Shown one piece after another: positions 20,411 through 30,641 of a DNA stretch of 64,000 bases. The translations under genes were made by a program, and so were the position numbers. Numbering within the stretch: position 1 is the first letter of the stretch; each line of letters opens with the position of its first letter. The notes beneath the pieces were generated by a model. The model was not told the origin of the DNA and made no database searches. It saw nothing but the letters and a program-made list of their open reading frames with translations. This DNA is from an uncultured Methylophaga sp. (GTDB taxonomy: Bacteria > Pseudomonadota > Gammaproteobacteria > Nitrosococcales > Methylophagaceae), in the NCBI GenBank assembly GCA_913055695.1, contig CAJXKF010000001.1, positions 390,354 to 454,353 on the forward strand, given 5' to 3'.

Positions 20411-22567
20411 TTATCCTTTAGACACCTTGATATGGCCTTTCTTCAACGCCGCCAGAATCTGGTCACGCGGGCCATCAGCCACCAGATGCCCCTGGTCCAT
20501 CACGATGATCCGGTCTACCAGGCTCAGCAGAGAAGCTTTGTGCGTGACCAGCAGCAGGGTTTTATCATCCAGCACTTCCGACAGTTTGGCTTTGAAACGC
20601 TCTTCGGTGCTGTTATCCATAGCGTTGGTGGGTTCATCCAAAACCACTACCGGCGGATCCATCAGCAGTGCCCGCGCAACAGCGACACTTTGACGTTGAC
20701 CACCGGATAACCCCTCGCCCCGCTCACCGACCGGCATATCAAACCCGGATGGGTGTCGGTTTACAAATTCGGTCACACCTGCCACATCGGCAGCTTTAAG
20801 CACGGCAGTGTCATCAGCAAAAGGCGCGACCATGGTGATGTTGTCACGGATACTGCCGAAGAACAGCACCACATCCTGAGGTGCATAACCGACATTGCGC
20901 CGCAGGTCGACTGGATCGACCTGGCGGATATCGGTGCCATCCAGCAGGATGGCACCGTCATCCGGTTCATATAAACCCAGAATCAGTTTTTCAATGGTGC
21001 TTTTGCCCGAGCCGATACGTCCGATAAAAGCGACTTTCTCGCCCGGATTGATCGTAAACGATACCTCAGACAAGGCATCCATCGGCTGGTTGGGATAACG
21101 GAAAGTGACTTTTTTGAACTCCACCCCGCCCTTGAATTCAGGACGATGCAGAAACTCGCGACCTGAGGGTCTCTCTACCGGCAGGTTCATCAGGGAGTTG
21201 AGAGACTGAAGCGCCGCTTTGGACTGATGGTAGCGGGTCAGAATCCCGGCCAGTTGCGCCATCGGTGCCAGGGCGCGTCCGGTCAGAATGGTGGCAGCTA
21301 TCAGCGCACCCATCGTAATCTCGTTTTCAGTAATCAGATAAACGCCATAGACCACGACAGCGATGGTCGCCATCTGCTGCAGGAAGGAAGTGAAATTAAC
21401 AGCGCTGGCTGAAAGCAGACGTGCTCGCTGGCTGTATTTGGTCATAAAGCCAATGGTCTGCTCCCATTTACGCTGGATGGGCGTTTCAGCACCGATACTC
21501 TTGATAGTTTCAAGACCGGTCAGCGTCTCGATCAAGGTTGAACTACGCTGACCTGAATGTCGGAACAGGTGCTGTATGGTTCGGCCCAGCGGAATCTGAA
21601 TGATCAGACTGACCAGAATTGTCAGCGGAATCACTGCCAGCGGAATGTAGGCTACCGGCCCGGCAACCATCCAGATGACGGCGATAAACAGGAAGGCAAA
21701 CGGTAAATCAATCAGCGTCGTCAAAGTCGCTGAAGTAAAGAAGTCACGGAATGACTCAAACTCTTGCATGCTGTTGGCAAAAGATCCGACTGAATTGGAA
21801 CGGGCAGCCATTTTCACTGCCATCACTTTTTCAAAAATGGTCGAAGACAGCATCACATCAGCCCGTTTCCCGGCCATGTCGATAAAGTACGCCCTCAGGG
21901 TTCGCAGCAGTAATTCGAAAACAAACACCGTGGCAACCCCAATCGCCAGCACCCACAGGGTCTCTGTAGCATGATTTGGCACCACCCTGTCATAGACATT
22001 CATAATGAATAAGGGCGATGCCAGGGCGAAGCTGTTGACCAGGATCGAAGCAATAAATACTTCGCTGTAGATTGGCCAGAACCGCATAATGGTGCCCCAG
22101 AACCAATGTGAGGCGCGCGGAATTGTTGTGTGCTCGGTGCGTTTATCAAAATGATGCACCGGCTTGATAAAAATGGCGTAGCCGGTATAGGCCGCCTCAA
22201 GCTCCTTGATACTGAGCTCGGATTCCCCTTCTCCTGTTTCCGGAAAAATCACCCTGGCCTGTTTGCCTTTCAGCTCCAGCAGGATGCATGCATTACTGCC
22301 TTCAAGGAACAGCACCGCCGGTAGCACCAGATTGGAAATTTTAGCCAACGGCCGTTTCACGATTTTGGAGGAGAGCCCTGCCCGCTCGGCAGCTCGTGAA
22401 AACAGTTTGGGGGTGAGACGGTTATCAACCAGTGGCAGTCCGGCGGTCAGCGACTCCGGACTGTGTGGTTTGTTGAGGAGTTTGGATAAAATCGTCAGAC
22501 ATCCCAGCAATGGATCATCAAAACTGCGGTGGCTGTCCTCTGCCTCCCATTGCGCTTGCTTATTCAC
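20411..22567 (-). CDS. Type I secretion ABC transporter/permease with N-terminal C39-like domain (LapB-like)
   Basis: N-terminal DPLLGCLTILSKLL (C39-like); ABC motifs IGRIGSGKST, LSGGQRQSVAVARALLMDPPVVVLDEPT. Confidence 0.94.
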   Translation of the reverse strand: MNKQAQWEAEDSHRSFDDPLLGCLTILSKLLNKPHSPESLTAGLPLVDNRLTPKLFSRAAERAGLSSKIVKRPLAKISNLVLPAVLFLEGSNACILLELKGKQARVIFPETGEGESELSIKELEAAYTGYAIFIKPVHHFDKRTEHTTIPRASHWFWGTIMRFWPIYSEVFIASILVNSFALASPLFIMNVYDRVVPNHATETLWVLAIGVATVFVFELLLRTLRAYFIDMAGKRADVMLSSTIFEKVMAVKMAARSNSVGSFANSMQEFESFRDFFTSATLTTLIDLPFAFLFIAVIWMVAGPVAYIPLAVIPLTILVSLIIQIPLGRTIQHLFRHSGQRSSTLIETLTGLETIKSIGAETPIQRKWEQTIGFMTKYSQRARLLSASAVNFTSFLQQMATIAVVVYGVYLITENEITMGALIAATILTGRALAPMAQLAGILTRYHQSKAALQSLNSLMNLPVERPSGREFLHRPEFKGGVEFKKVTFRYPNQPMDALSEVSFTINPGEKVAFIGRIGSGKSTIEKLILGLYEPDDGAILLDGTDIRQVDPVDLRRNVGYAPQDVVLFFGSIRDNITMVAPFADDTAVLKAADVAGVTEFVNRHPSGFDMPVGERGEGLSGGQRQSVAVARALLMDPPVVVLDEPTNAMDNSTEERFKAKLSEVLDDKTLLLVTHKASLLSLVDRIIVMDQGHLVADGPRDQILAALKKGHIKVSKG

Positions 22568-22704
22568 GTCGATGATTTACTCCGTTTTCATCTAATTCTT
22601 GCTGGGATCTAAATAATTTGATGAGTTTCACAGTTTTTTGTTTTACTGTAAAGCCCACTATACATTAAATTTCAGCCTTTCAATCGATAGCCGGAGCGGA
22701 CAGC

Positions 22705-23049
22705 ATGGCCTATGTAAAAAGAGATGAGCAGGGACACATCATCGCGGTGTTTGATGCACCAGAGCCTGGTGCCGAGGAATATCTTTCGATTGAATCTGAA
22801 GAACTTATCGCTTTTCTAACCCAATCTGATAATGCTGATGCCGAAGCCGCCCGCGCTGCTTTGACAGTGTCTGATCTGGCCCTGGTAAGGGTGCTGGAAG
22901 ACTTGATCAATACACTCATCGACAAGGAAGTCATCCTGTTCACCGATCTGCCGCCAGCGGCGCGTGAAAAACTGGCTAACCGGGAAAAAATCCGTGGCCA
23001 GTTGAGTGATCTTGATAATCTTCTGGGCGATGATCAGGGCATACTCTGA
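22705..23049 (+). CDS. Conserved hypothetical protein (114 aa)
   Basis: MAYVKRDEQGHIIAVFDAPEPGAEEYLSIESEEL; divergent from the type I secretion operon. Confidence 0.7.
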   Translation: MAYVKRDEQGHIIAVFDAPEPGAEEYLSIESEELIAFLTQSDNADAEAARAALTVSDLALVRVLEDLINTLIDKEVILFTDLPPAAREKLANREKIRGQLSDLDNLLGDDQGIL

Positions 23050-23072
23050 TATGCCCTGAAAGTAGACCCGAG

Positions 23073-24488
23073 CTAGGATTTACGGCTGCGTCTCGGCGGG
23101 CGCTGTGACTTTCTCTCAGTCTGCTCGGCCGGTTTCGGCTTTCTGTCACGATAGGGGTTGTCACTGGTTTTGAATTCGATCATCACCGGTGTGCCCTGTA
23201 ACTTCAGTACTTCCCTGAAAGTATTTTCGAGGTAGCGTTTGTAGCTGTTGGGTGTCGCTTCAGTCTGATTGCCGTGGATAATAATCCGTGGTGGGTTCTT
23301 ACCGCCCAGGTGAGCATAACGGAACTTGATACGGCGACCGCGTACCAGCGGCGGTGGATGATCAGCCACGGCATCTTCCAGCACCCGCGTCAGTCGTGAG
23401 GTCGGCACCCTGGTCATTGCCGACTGGTAAGCCTGCCTGACAGACTTTAACAACAGTCCGACGCCACTGCCGTGCAGGGCGGAAATGAAATGCGTCTTGG
23501 CAAAATTTATAAACGGCAAGCGACGCTCGACATTGGCAGCGACCCATTCACGCTCGCTCTTTTCCAGCCCGTCCCATTTGTTGACTGCCAGTACCACCGC
23601 GCGGCCACTTTCCACAATCAGACCGGCAAGGTGCAGATCCTGCTCGACGATGCCTTCATGGGCATCCAGCACCAGCATGACCACATTGGCATCTTCCAGG
23701 GCCTGCAGGGTTTTCAGCACACTGAATTTTTCGAGCTTTTCAGACACTTTAGAGCGTCGTCTGACACCGGCAGTATCAATCAGGGTGTAGCTCACGCCGT
23801 CTTTTTCAAACGGAATATGAATACTGTCACGGGTAGTACCGGGTTCATCAAAAGCGACCACACGCTCTTCACCCAGAAGACGATTAATCAGCGTGGACTT
23901 GCCCACATTGGGACGACCCAGCACGGCCAGCCGAATATCATCCTTTTCATCTTCCGCTTCGGTAAGCTCTTCTTCACTGAGTTCAACTACCTCAGCTTCC
24001 GGGACAGTGGTTCTAATCTCATTGAAAACGCCGGTGATCCCCCTACCCTGTGTCGCTGAAATCACCAGCGGTTCGCCCAGACCCAGCGCATAGAATTCGG
24101 CAGCGACCAGCTCGCGCTGTTCGCCTTCGGTTTTGTTGATCAGCAGACGGATAGGCTTGCCCTGATTGCGCAGTTGCCGGGCTATATCATGATCTGCCGG
24201 CATCAGACCGGCACGACCGTCGACCACAAAAAGCACCAGATCGGCTTCATCAATCGCCAACTGGGCCTGCTTGCGCATCAACTCCGCCATATTGTCAGAC
24301 TGGTCAGTCAGACCGCCAGTATCGATCAGAATAAAGTCCAGACCTTCCTCGCGCACTGTGCCGTAAATACGATCCCGGGTGAGACCGGCAAAATCGGCAA
24401 CAAGAGCGTCACGGCTGCGCGTCAGCCGGTTAAATATGGTGGATTTGCCGACATTCGGCCGGCCTACCAGGGCGATAACGGGTTTCAA
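23073..24488 (-). CDS. der: Ribosome biogenesis GTPase Der (EngA)
   Basis: Two G domains: VIALVGRPNVGKSTIFNRLTRSRDALV and LAVLGRPNVGKSTLINRLLGEERVVAFDEPGTTRDS. TTG at 24488 is the probable start (M/L-KPVIALVG). Confidence 0.96.
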   Translation of the reverse strand: MKPVIALVGRPNVGKSTIFNRLTRSRDALVADFAGLTRDRIYGTVREEGLDFILIDTGGLTDQSDNMAELMRKQAQLAIDEADLVLFVVDGRAGLMPADHDIARQLRNQGKPIRLLINKTEGEQRELVAAEFYALGLGEPLVISATQGRGITGVFNEIRTTVPEAEVVELSEEELTEAEDEKDDIRLAVLGRPNVGKSTLINRLLGEERVVAFDEPGTTRDSIHIPFEKDGVSYTLIDTAGVRRRSKVSEKLEKFSVLKTLQALEDANVVMLVLDAHEGIVEQDLHLAGLIVESGRAVVLAVNKWDGLEKSEREWVAANVERRLPFINFAKTHFISALHGSGVGLLLKSVRQAYQSAMTRVPTSRLTRVLEDAVADHPPPLVRGRRIKFRYAHLGGKNPPRIIIHGNQTEATPNSYKRYLENTFREVLKLQGTPVMIEFKTSDNPYRDRKPKPAEQTERKSQRPPRRSRKS

Positions 24489-24489
24489 A

Positions 24490-25659
24490 TCAGGGCACCT
24501 GTACAGCAGCAACAGTGCCGTCGGCAGCTGTTACATAAACTTTGCCATCACGGACAATAGGCTTACTGACAATCGCGCTGTCAGTGATTTGTTGTCTCGC
24601 AACAAAACGACCGTCATTGCGGGCAATCCAGTGCAGATAACCTTCAAAGTCACCGACGACGACATAGTCACCGGCAACGGCGGGACCAGTGACCTGACGG
24701 CGTACCAGCCGGGTCTGACGCCAGAGTGCATCACCGCTGCCATCCTGAATTGCCCAGACATTGCCTTCATCGTCGGTCACATAGACCGCTTCGCCCGGCA
24801 CTGCTGACAGACCGGCCTGGGATGACATTTCACGCGACCAGTAAATCTGGCCTGTGCTCAGGTCCACACCGGCTACCTTACCCTGATAGGTCACAACGTA
24901 GACGGTTTCATTGACAATGACCGGATCGGCATCAATATCCACTAAACGGTCCAGTTCAGTACGGCCGCTGGGTACCGCAATGCTTTTTTCCCAGATGACA
25001 CTGCCATCGGTAATCGACAAGGCTACCAGTTTGCCATTGTCATAACCGGCAATCACCCGGCCATCAGCAATCACCGGCGCACCGGCACCTCGCAGACTGA
25101 GTAGCGGTACAGCGCGCTGATAGGACCACAGGACTTCACCAGATTCGGCCGACAGACCACTGACACGGCCATCAGCAGTTCTTGCCACAACCACCCCCTC
25201 GGCGGCGGTCGGTGGTGCCAGTACTTCGCTGGTCAGGCGCGTGCGCCAGAGCTCATCACCATTTTCTGCTGACAGGGCAATAACATGGGCATTTTTGCTA
25301 CCGATGAGCGCCATATTCATGCCACCACCCGCACCGGTGACTACCGGCATATCCAGTTCTGTTTCCCACAGGCGTCGACCGGTTTCAGCATTGAATGCAT
25401 GAACTTCACCCTGGTAATCGACGGCGAAGATCTTGCCATCCTGCCACCAGGCAGCCAGCTCGTTACCGGTTTCATCAGCACCGTCCCCAGCCTGACTTTC
25501 CCATACCACATCCGGCTCAAATTCCGGTGTGAATTCAGTCAGTTCACTGGGCGGCGCTTCGTAGACTTCTTCGACGAAAAGATATTCGACAGCACTGCAG
25601 CCTGTCATCAGCAACGACAGTGGCAGCAACAAAACAGGGAAGAAATGTTTAACCTTCAT
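24490..25659 (-). CDS. bamB: Outer membrane protein assembly factor BamB (lipoprotein)
   Basis: Lipobox LLMTGCSA; PQQ-like beta-propeller repeats (GRRLWETELDMPV, GEVLWSYQRAVP); between yfgM and der. Confidence 0.93.
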   Translation of the reverse strand: MKVKHFFPVLLLPLSLLMTGCSAVEYLFVEEVYEAPPSELTEFTPEFEPDVVWESQAGDGADETGNELAAWWQDGKIFAVDYQGEVHAFNAETGRRLWETELDMPVVTGAGGGMNMALIGSKNAHVIALSAENGDELWRTRLTSEVLAPPTAAEGVVVARTADGRVSGLSAESGEVLWSYQRAVPLLSLRGAGAPVIADGRVIAGYDNGKLVALSITDGSVIWEKSIAVPSGRTELDRLVDIDADPVIVNETVYVVTYQGKVAGVDLSTGQIYWSREMSSQAGLSAVPGEAVYVTDDEGNVWAIQDGSGDALWRQTRLVRRQVTGPAVAGDYVVVGDFEGYLHWIARNDGRFVARQQITDSAIVSKPIVRDGKVYVTAADGTVAAVQVP

Positions 25660-26290
25660 CAGCTTTCGCCACATCATCAAGTTTGATTTCTATCAGAGAT
25701 TGTCTTGGCTGACCCGGTGCCAGTTGAACCAGGGCCTGTTGATAGGCAGTCTGAGCTGCTGCTGGATCTCCCTGAGCCAGCTTGATGTCCCCTTTCAGCT
25801 CTGCAAACAGTGAGCCGAAAGCTTGTGAGTCGGCTTCAGCAATGAGGCTCAGGGCTTGATCAAACTGTAGCTGACTGAAATAGACCCGCGCCAGACGCAG
25901 GCTCGCCAGTTCACGGTGGCTTTGCAATTCGGCATTATCTTTAACCCAGCTCAGATATTCTGCCGCGGCATCCGGCTCATCCTGATTGAGTTTACTTTGC
26001 GCCATTTCCAGTGCTGCGAAAACCGCATAGGCTGAAGCGGGATAGTCCTGCATCAGCGTGTTCACCATGGTTTCGGCATCAGCCACTTCGTCCTGTGACA
26101 GCTGGATTGAAGTCTGCTGATAAATGACGGCAGCCTGCTGCGTCTGCACCTGCTGATAATTGGTCCAATAGCGGAAGCCAAAAATCGCAGCCAGACCGAG
26201 TATGACACCGGCAATGACTGAGCGACCGTTATCACGCCACCACTGTTTTATCGCTTCTGCTTTTTCTTCATCAGATGCATAGATATCCAT
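25649..26290 (-). CDS. yfgM: YfgM-like ancillary SecYEG translocon/TPR protein
   Basis: MDIYASDEEKAEAIKQWWRDNGRSVIAGVILGLAAIFGFRYW; upstream of bamB. Confidence 0.9.
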   Translation of the reverse strand: MDIYASDEEKAEAIKQWWRDNGRSVIAGVILGLAAIFGFRYWTNYQQVQTQQAAVIYQQTSIQLSQDEVADAETMVNTLMQDYPASAYAVFAALEMAQSKLNQDEPDAAAEYLSWVKDNAELQSHRELASLRLARVYFSQLQFDQALSLIAEADSQAFGSLFAELKGDIKLAQGDPAAAQTAYQQALVQLAPGQPRQSLIEIKLDDVAKADEG

Positions 26291-26393
26291 GCTTTCTCCT
26301 TGCGCTGTCTATTCGCAGACCAGTTTATTCAAAACCTGAGATTATACGTTTTTCTTGACAGCTTGTGGATCTTGTCTGCTTTCAATTATCTGC

Positions 26394-26408
26394 GCACCTG
26401 GATGGTGC
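26394..26408 (+). promoter_or_regulatory. Candidate NtrC-binding palindrome upstream of amt
   Basis: GCACC-TGGAT-GGTGC, same GCACC-N5-GGTGC architecture as enteric NtrC enhancers; a second half-site TGCACCA lies at 26424-26430. Confidence 0.55.
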
Positions 26409-26501
26409 GGGAAATCAGTCAGATGCACCATTTAATAGCAGCTATCGCACAAGTTTTGACCAAATATTACGTATCCTATTGATTTTTAAGCTTTGTCTAT
26501 T

Positions 26502-26518
26502 TTGGTGCAACTCTTGCT
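26502..26518 (+). promoter_or_regulatory. Candidate sigma-54 (-24/-12) promoter of amt
   Basis: TTGG-TGCAACTC-TTGCT: GG and GC elements with the correct 8-nt gap; about 40 nt upstream of the GTG start. Confidence 0.5.
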
Positions 26519-26557
26519 ATTTTGGTGCTCTACCCATAACAAAAGAAGGACAAGATT

Positions 26558-27742
26558 GTGCAAACCTCAGCTGACGTTTTATTCATACTACTGGGCGCCA
26601 TCATGGTTTTAGCCATGCATGCCGGCTTCGCATTCCTTGAAGTGGGGACGGTACGAAAGAAGAACCAGGTTAATGCCCTGGTCAAAATTATTGTGGATTT
26701 TGCCGTTTCCAGTATCGCGTACTTTTTTATTGGTTACGGCATCGCCTACAGCCTCAACTTTTTTGATGCAGCGCCATCTTTGACCGAAAGTAACGGCTAT
26801 GCGCTGGTTAAATTCTTCTTCCTGCTGACTTTTGCCGCCGCGATTCCGGCAATCGTCTCCGGAGGTATTGCCGAGCGCGCACGCTTTAACCCGCAATTAA
26901 TTGCTACCTTTTTTATCGCCGGTTTTGTCTACCCGTTTTTTGAAGGTATTAGCTGGAACGGCGCTTTCGGCATTCAGGACTGGCTTGCCAGCCAGTTCGG
27001 TGCCGGCTTCCATGACTTTGCCGGTTCAGTGGTGGTTCACGCTGTGGGTGGCTGGATCGCACTGGCCGCTGTGTTGCATCTTGGTCCACGCCATGGCCGT
27101 TACGGCAAAGGGGGTGAAATGTATGCGCATCCGCCCTCCAGTATTCCTTTCCTGGCACTTGGCGCCTGGATCCTGACCGTAGGCTGGTTTGGCTTTAATG
27201 TCATGTCTGCTCAGCAAATTGATGGTATCAGCGGTCTGGTTGCGGTCAATTCACTGATGGCCATGGTGGGCGGTATTCTGGCGGCCTGTCTGGTAGGACG
27301 TAACGACCCGGGCTTTGTTCACAACGGGCCGCTGGCGGGTCTGGTCGCTATCTGTGCCGGTTCTGACATTATGCACCCGCTTGGTGCGCTCACCACTGGC
27401 CTGGTTGCCGGCGCGCTGTTTGTCTGGACCTTCACTTTGACTCAGAACAAATGGAAGATAGATGACGTATTGGGTGTCTGGCCATTGCATGGCCTGTGTG
27501 GTGTCTGGGGTGGTATTGCTGCCGGCATCTTCGGCCAGCTTGCACTCGGTGGCATGGGCGGCGTCAGCTTCAGTTCACAACTGATTGGTACCGTGCTGGG
27601 CGTCATTGTGGCCTTTGTCGGCGGGTTTATAGTTTACGGTGTGCTGAAGGCACTGATGGGACTCAGATTAAGTCAGGAAGAGGAATACCAGGGCGCTGAT
27701 TTGAGTATCCACAAAATCAATGCTTCTCCCAGCAATGACTAA
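26558..27742 (+). CDS. amt: Ammonium transporter (Amt family), GTG start
   Basis: GFAFLEVGTVRKKNQVNALVKII, GGIAERARFNPQLIATFF, FAGSVVVHAVGGWIALAAVLHLGPR, WPLHGLCGVWGGIAAGIFG. Confidence 0.94.
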   Translation: MQTSADVLFILLGAIMVLAMHAGFAFLEVGTVRKKNQVNALVKIIVDFAVSSIAYFFIGYGIAYSLNFFDAAPSLTESNGYALVKFFFLLTFAAAIPAIVSGGIAERARFNPQLIATFFIAGFVYPFFEGISWNGAFGIQDWLASQFGAGFHDFAGSVVVHAVGGWIALAAVLHLGPRHGRYGKGGEMYAHPPSSIPFLALGAWILTVGWFGFNVMSAQQIDGISGLVAVNSLMAMVGGILAACLVGRNDPGFVHNGPLAGLVAICAGSDIMHPLGALTTGLVAGALFVWTFTLTQNKWKIDDVLGVWPLHGLCGVWGGIAAGIFGQLALGGMGGVSFSSQLIGTVLGVIVAFVGGFIVYGVLKALMGLRLSQEEEYQGADLSIHKINASPSND

Positions 27743-27752
27743 AACGTGTGTT

Positions 27753-27779
27753 TCCGGTAGCTGTTTAGCAGCTACCGGA
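27753..27779. terminator. Hairpin between convergent amt and lpxA, overlapping the lpxA stop codon
   Basis: TCCGGTAGCTG-TTTAG-CAGCTACCGGA, 11-bp perfect stem. Confidence 0.55.
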
Positions 27780-28542
27780 TAATACCGCCTTCCTGTTTAT
27801 CCAGAAATGAAAACAGGATTGCAAGCTCTTTATCTTCCTGCTCAATGGTCTGCAGTTTCTGTTCAGCTTCTTCCATCCGCAGTCCGGAGCGGTACAGATA
27901 TTTGTATGCCTGACGGATATTTCTGATCTGGCTGTCACTGAATTGGCGGCGACGCAGTCCTTCCACATTCACACCGACTGGCTTGGCCATATGGCCCGAC
28001 ACCAGAACATAGGGCGGAATATTGCGTGAAATCACACTGCCCATGGCGCTGAAGCTGTGAGAGCCCAGGTAGTTGAACTGACTCACCAGGGTAAACCCGC
28101 CCAGAATCACATAATCGTCGATAACAACATGCCCGGCCAGTGAGGCGTTATTGGCAAAGATGTTGTCATTACCGATGATGCAGTCGTGAGCAATATGCAC
28201 ATAAGCCATGATCCAGTTATTGCTGCCGATACGGGTAACACCGCCGCCACCGACAGTGCCCCGGTTGATCGTCACAGATTCCCGGATCAGGTTGTTGTCA
28301 CCGATTTCAAGCCAGGTGTCTTCACCATGGAATTTTTTATCCTGTGGTTCTTCACCGATGGATGCGAACTGGAAGATACGGTTATTCTTGCCGATTCGGG
28401 TCGGGCCGTTGATGACGACATGAGACATGATTTCACAGCCGGCACCGATTTCAACCTTGGGTCCGATAACCGTGAAAGGGCCGATTTTGACGTCATCTGC
28501 AATGACGGCGCTGGGGTCGATAATGGCGCTGGGATGAATCAC
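27772..28542 (-). CDS. lpxA: UDP-N-acetylglucosamine acyltransferase LpxA
   Basis: [36 protein letters not shown]; hexapeptide repeats; [13 protein letters not shown]-like region. Confidence 0.96.
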   Translation of the reverse strand: MIHPSAIIDPSAVIADDVKIGPFTVIGPKVEIGAGCEIMSHVVINGPTRIGKNNRIFQFASIGEEPQDKKFHGEDTWLEIGDNNLIRESVTINRGTVGGGGVTRIGSNNWIMAYVHIAHDCIIGNDNIFANNASLAGHVVIDDYVILGGFTLVSQFNYLGSHSFSAMGSVISRNIPPYVLVSGHMAKPVGVNVEGLRRRQFSDSQIRNIRQAYKYLYRSGLRMEEAEQKLQTIEQEDKELAILFSFLDKQEGGIIR

Positions 28543-29030
28543 TTGGGCATTTCTTGATTAACACACATGATATCAGCACTGACGACAACTTCACCGTCAA
28601 CACTGGCTTCACCACTGAACTTCCATAGATTACGTTTATTTTTAATCAATTTGACTTCCAGTTTCAATTGATCACCGGGTTCGACCGGCTTCTTGAAGCG
28701 GGCATTATCAATACCGGCCAGATAATAGAGTGCTTCATCGGAACGGATCGCATCTGCCGTCTTGAATGCGAGCAGACCGGTTGCCTGAGCCAGTGACTCA
28801 AGGATAAGAACACCGGGCATGATCACACGCTGCGGGAAATGGCCGGTAAAATGCGGCTCGTTGAAGGTGACATTCTTAATGCCAACCAAGTGCTCGCCGG
28901 GCGTAAATTCAATCACTCTGTCAATCAGCAGAAATGGATACCGATGCGGTAACAGACGTTGAATTTCGTGTATATCAATCGTGTTCAAACCAATACCCTT
29001 GGACTTATCGTGGTAACAAAAGACCAACAA
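28539..29030 (-). CDS. fabZ: 3-hydroxyacyl-ACP dehydratase FabZ
   Basis: [49 protein letters not shown]. Confidence 0.96.
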   Translation of the reverse strand: MLVFCYHDKSKGIGLNTIDIHEIQRLLPHRYPFLLIDRVIEFTPGEHLVGIKNVTFNEPHFTGHFPQRVIMPGVLILESLAQATGLLAFKTADAIRSDEALYYLAGIDNARFKKPVEPGDQLKLEVKLIKNKRNLWKFSGEASVDGEVVVSADIMCVNQEMPK

Positions 29031-29086
29031 TCTTACTGTGAGTCACCCTGCCGGTAAAGTAAAAAGGCAGCGTGCCAGTATCTTCC

Positions 29087-30103
29087 TCAGTCTTTCAGTC
29101 GTTTTTCCAACAGGGTCACCCGCTCGAATAATTTATCCATCTGCCGGTAGCGGATCACATTCTTATGCCACTGCCTGGCGGGCTCAATCGGAATACCGGA
29201 AGAATAAACCCCGGCTTCGGTAATCGATTTGGTCACCATACTCATGCCGGTCAGTTGAACTCCGTCCACGATCTCAATATGACCGGCAATACCGGTGCCA
29301 CCACCAATGGCACAATAACTGCCGATATGTGCACTGCCGGCAATGCCGACACAACCTGCTATCACAGTATGCTCACCGATAGTCACGTTATGACCGATTT
29401 GAATCTGATTATCCAGCTTGACACCCTGACCAATGACGGTGTCATCAATGGCGCCCCGATCAATCGTGGTATTGGCACCGATTTCGACATCATCCCCGAT
29501 TACCACGCGCCCTATTTGAGGTACTTTGATCCAGCGCCCCTGGTCATTGGCGATACCGAAACCATCGGCGCCGATCACCACGCCGGGATGAATCACAACC
29601 CGCTCGCCTATCTGCACTTCGCGGCATAACGTGACATTGGCTTTGATAACTGAGTCACGGCCGACAGAGACATTGGCTTCAACGACACTGCCCGGACCTA
29701 TCGATACACCTTCCGCAATCACCGCGCCCTGTTCAACCGTCACCTGTGCGGCAATGCTGACGTTATCTGCAACCCTGGCATCGGGGTGTAGCCAGGCACT
29801 GGGATGAATGCCGGCTTCTGCTTTCGGAAGCGGATACATCAGGGTTGCCGCGCGTGCGTAGGCGACATAAGCATCCTCAACCACAATCAGGTTGGTATTG
29901 GCGTCTGTCTCTGCCCCAGCGGTCACAATCACCGCGCCAGCCCGGGTTGTAGCCAGAAACTTTCTGTATTTGTTGTTGGCCAGAAAACTAAGCTGTTCCG
30001 GGCCGGCCTGGGTCAGGGTGCCGACGGCGCGGATGCGATATTCCGGATCACCGACAACCTGACCGTTCACATGCTGAGCGATCTGCGCTAATGTCCAGCT
30101 CAC
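29087..30103 (-). CDS. lpxD: UDP-3-O-(3-hydroxyacyl)glucosamine N-acyltransferase LpxD
   Basis: Hexapeptide repeats, VVIGADGFGIANDQGRWIKVPQIGRVVIGDDVEIGANTTIDRGA. Confidence 0.96.
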   Translation of the reverse strand: MSWTLAQIAQHVNGQVVGDPEYRIRAVGTLTQAGPEQLSFLANNKYRKFLATTRAGAVIVTAGAETDANTNLIVVEDAYVAYARAATLMYPLPKAEAGIHPSAWLHPDARVADNVSIAAQVTVEQGAVIAEGVSIGPGSVVEANVSVGRDSVIKANVTLCREVQIGERVVIHPGVVIGADGFGIANDQGRWIKVPQIGRVVIGDDVEIGANTTIDRGAIDDTVIGQGVKLDNQIQIGHNVTIGEHTVIAGCVGIAGSAHIGSYCAIGGGTGIAGHIEIVDGVQLTGMSMVTKSITEAGVYSSGIPIEPARQWHKNVIRYRQMDKLFERVTLLEKRLKD

Positions 30104-30112
30104 GCTCTGGCT

Positions 30113-30634
30113 CTATTTCGCTTTAGCTTTCAGTCTTTCCAGCACTTTGTCAGTCAGATCGACTTTGTCGCTGGCAAAAATCACACCCTGATACAGGATC
30201 AGATCGAAAGATTCTGCTTTGGCAAGATCCACGATGGTTTCAGCGATGTCTTTTTCCAGTTCGCGCAGTTCTTCATTACGGCGGATAGACAAGTCTTCGC
30301 TGTATTCATCCTGCAGTCTTTGCAGTTCACGCTGGTCACTGAGGATGTCGCGCTCTTTTTCACGACGTTCGTCAGCGCTGAGAATGGCGGCATCCTTATT
30401 CAGCTTTTCCTGTGCAGCTCTGAGCGCTCTGTGCTTGGCCTCAAGTGACTGACTGCGGGAAGCAAACTCTTTTTCCAGGCGGGCCAGCGCCGCTGCTTTT
30501 TGTGGAGATTTATCCAGCACAACGCCAGCATTGACAACACCGATCTTCAGATCTGCCGCATAACTGGCAGGTGCAGCAATCATCAAAGCGAACAACAGCC
30601 AAATAAACTTCATATTTTTCACACTCAACTCCAA
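30113..30634 (-). CDS. skp: OmpH/Skp periplasmic chaperone
   Basis: Signal peptide, KIGVVNAGVVLDKSPQKAAALARLEKEF, long charged helices; between bamA and lpxD. Confidence 0.92.
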   Translation of the reverse strand: MELSVKNMKFIWLLFALMIAAPASYAADLKIGVVNAGVVLDKSPQKAAALARLEKEFASRSQSLEAKHRALRAAQEKLNKDAAILSADERREKERDILSDQRELQRLQDEYSEDLSIRRNEELRELEKDIAETIVDLAKAESFDLILYQGVIFASDKVDLTDKVLERLKAKAK

Positions 30635-30641
30635 TGGTTAA

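Noticed and set aside
22705-23049. 114-aa protein as a tryptophan synthase component
   Set aside because: Similar proteins are sometimes labelled that way in databases, but nothing in the sequence resembles TrpB catalytic motifs; kept as hypothetical.
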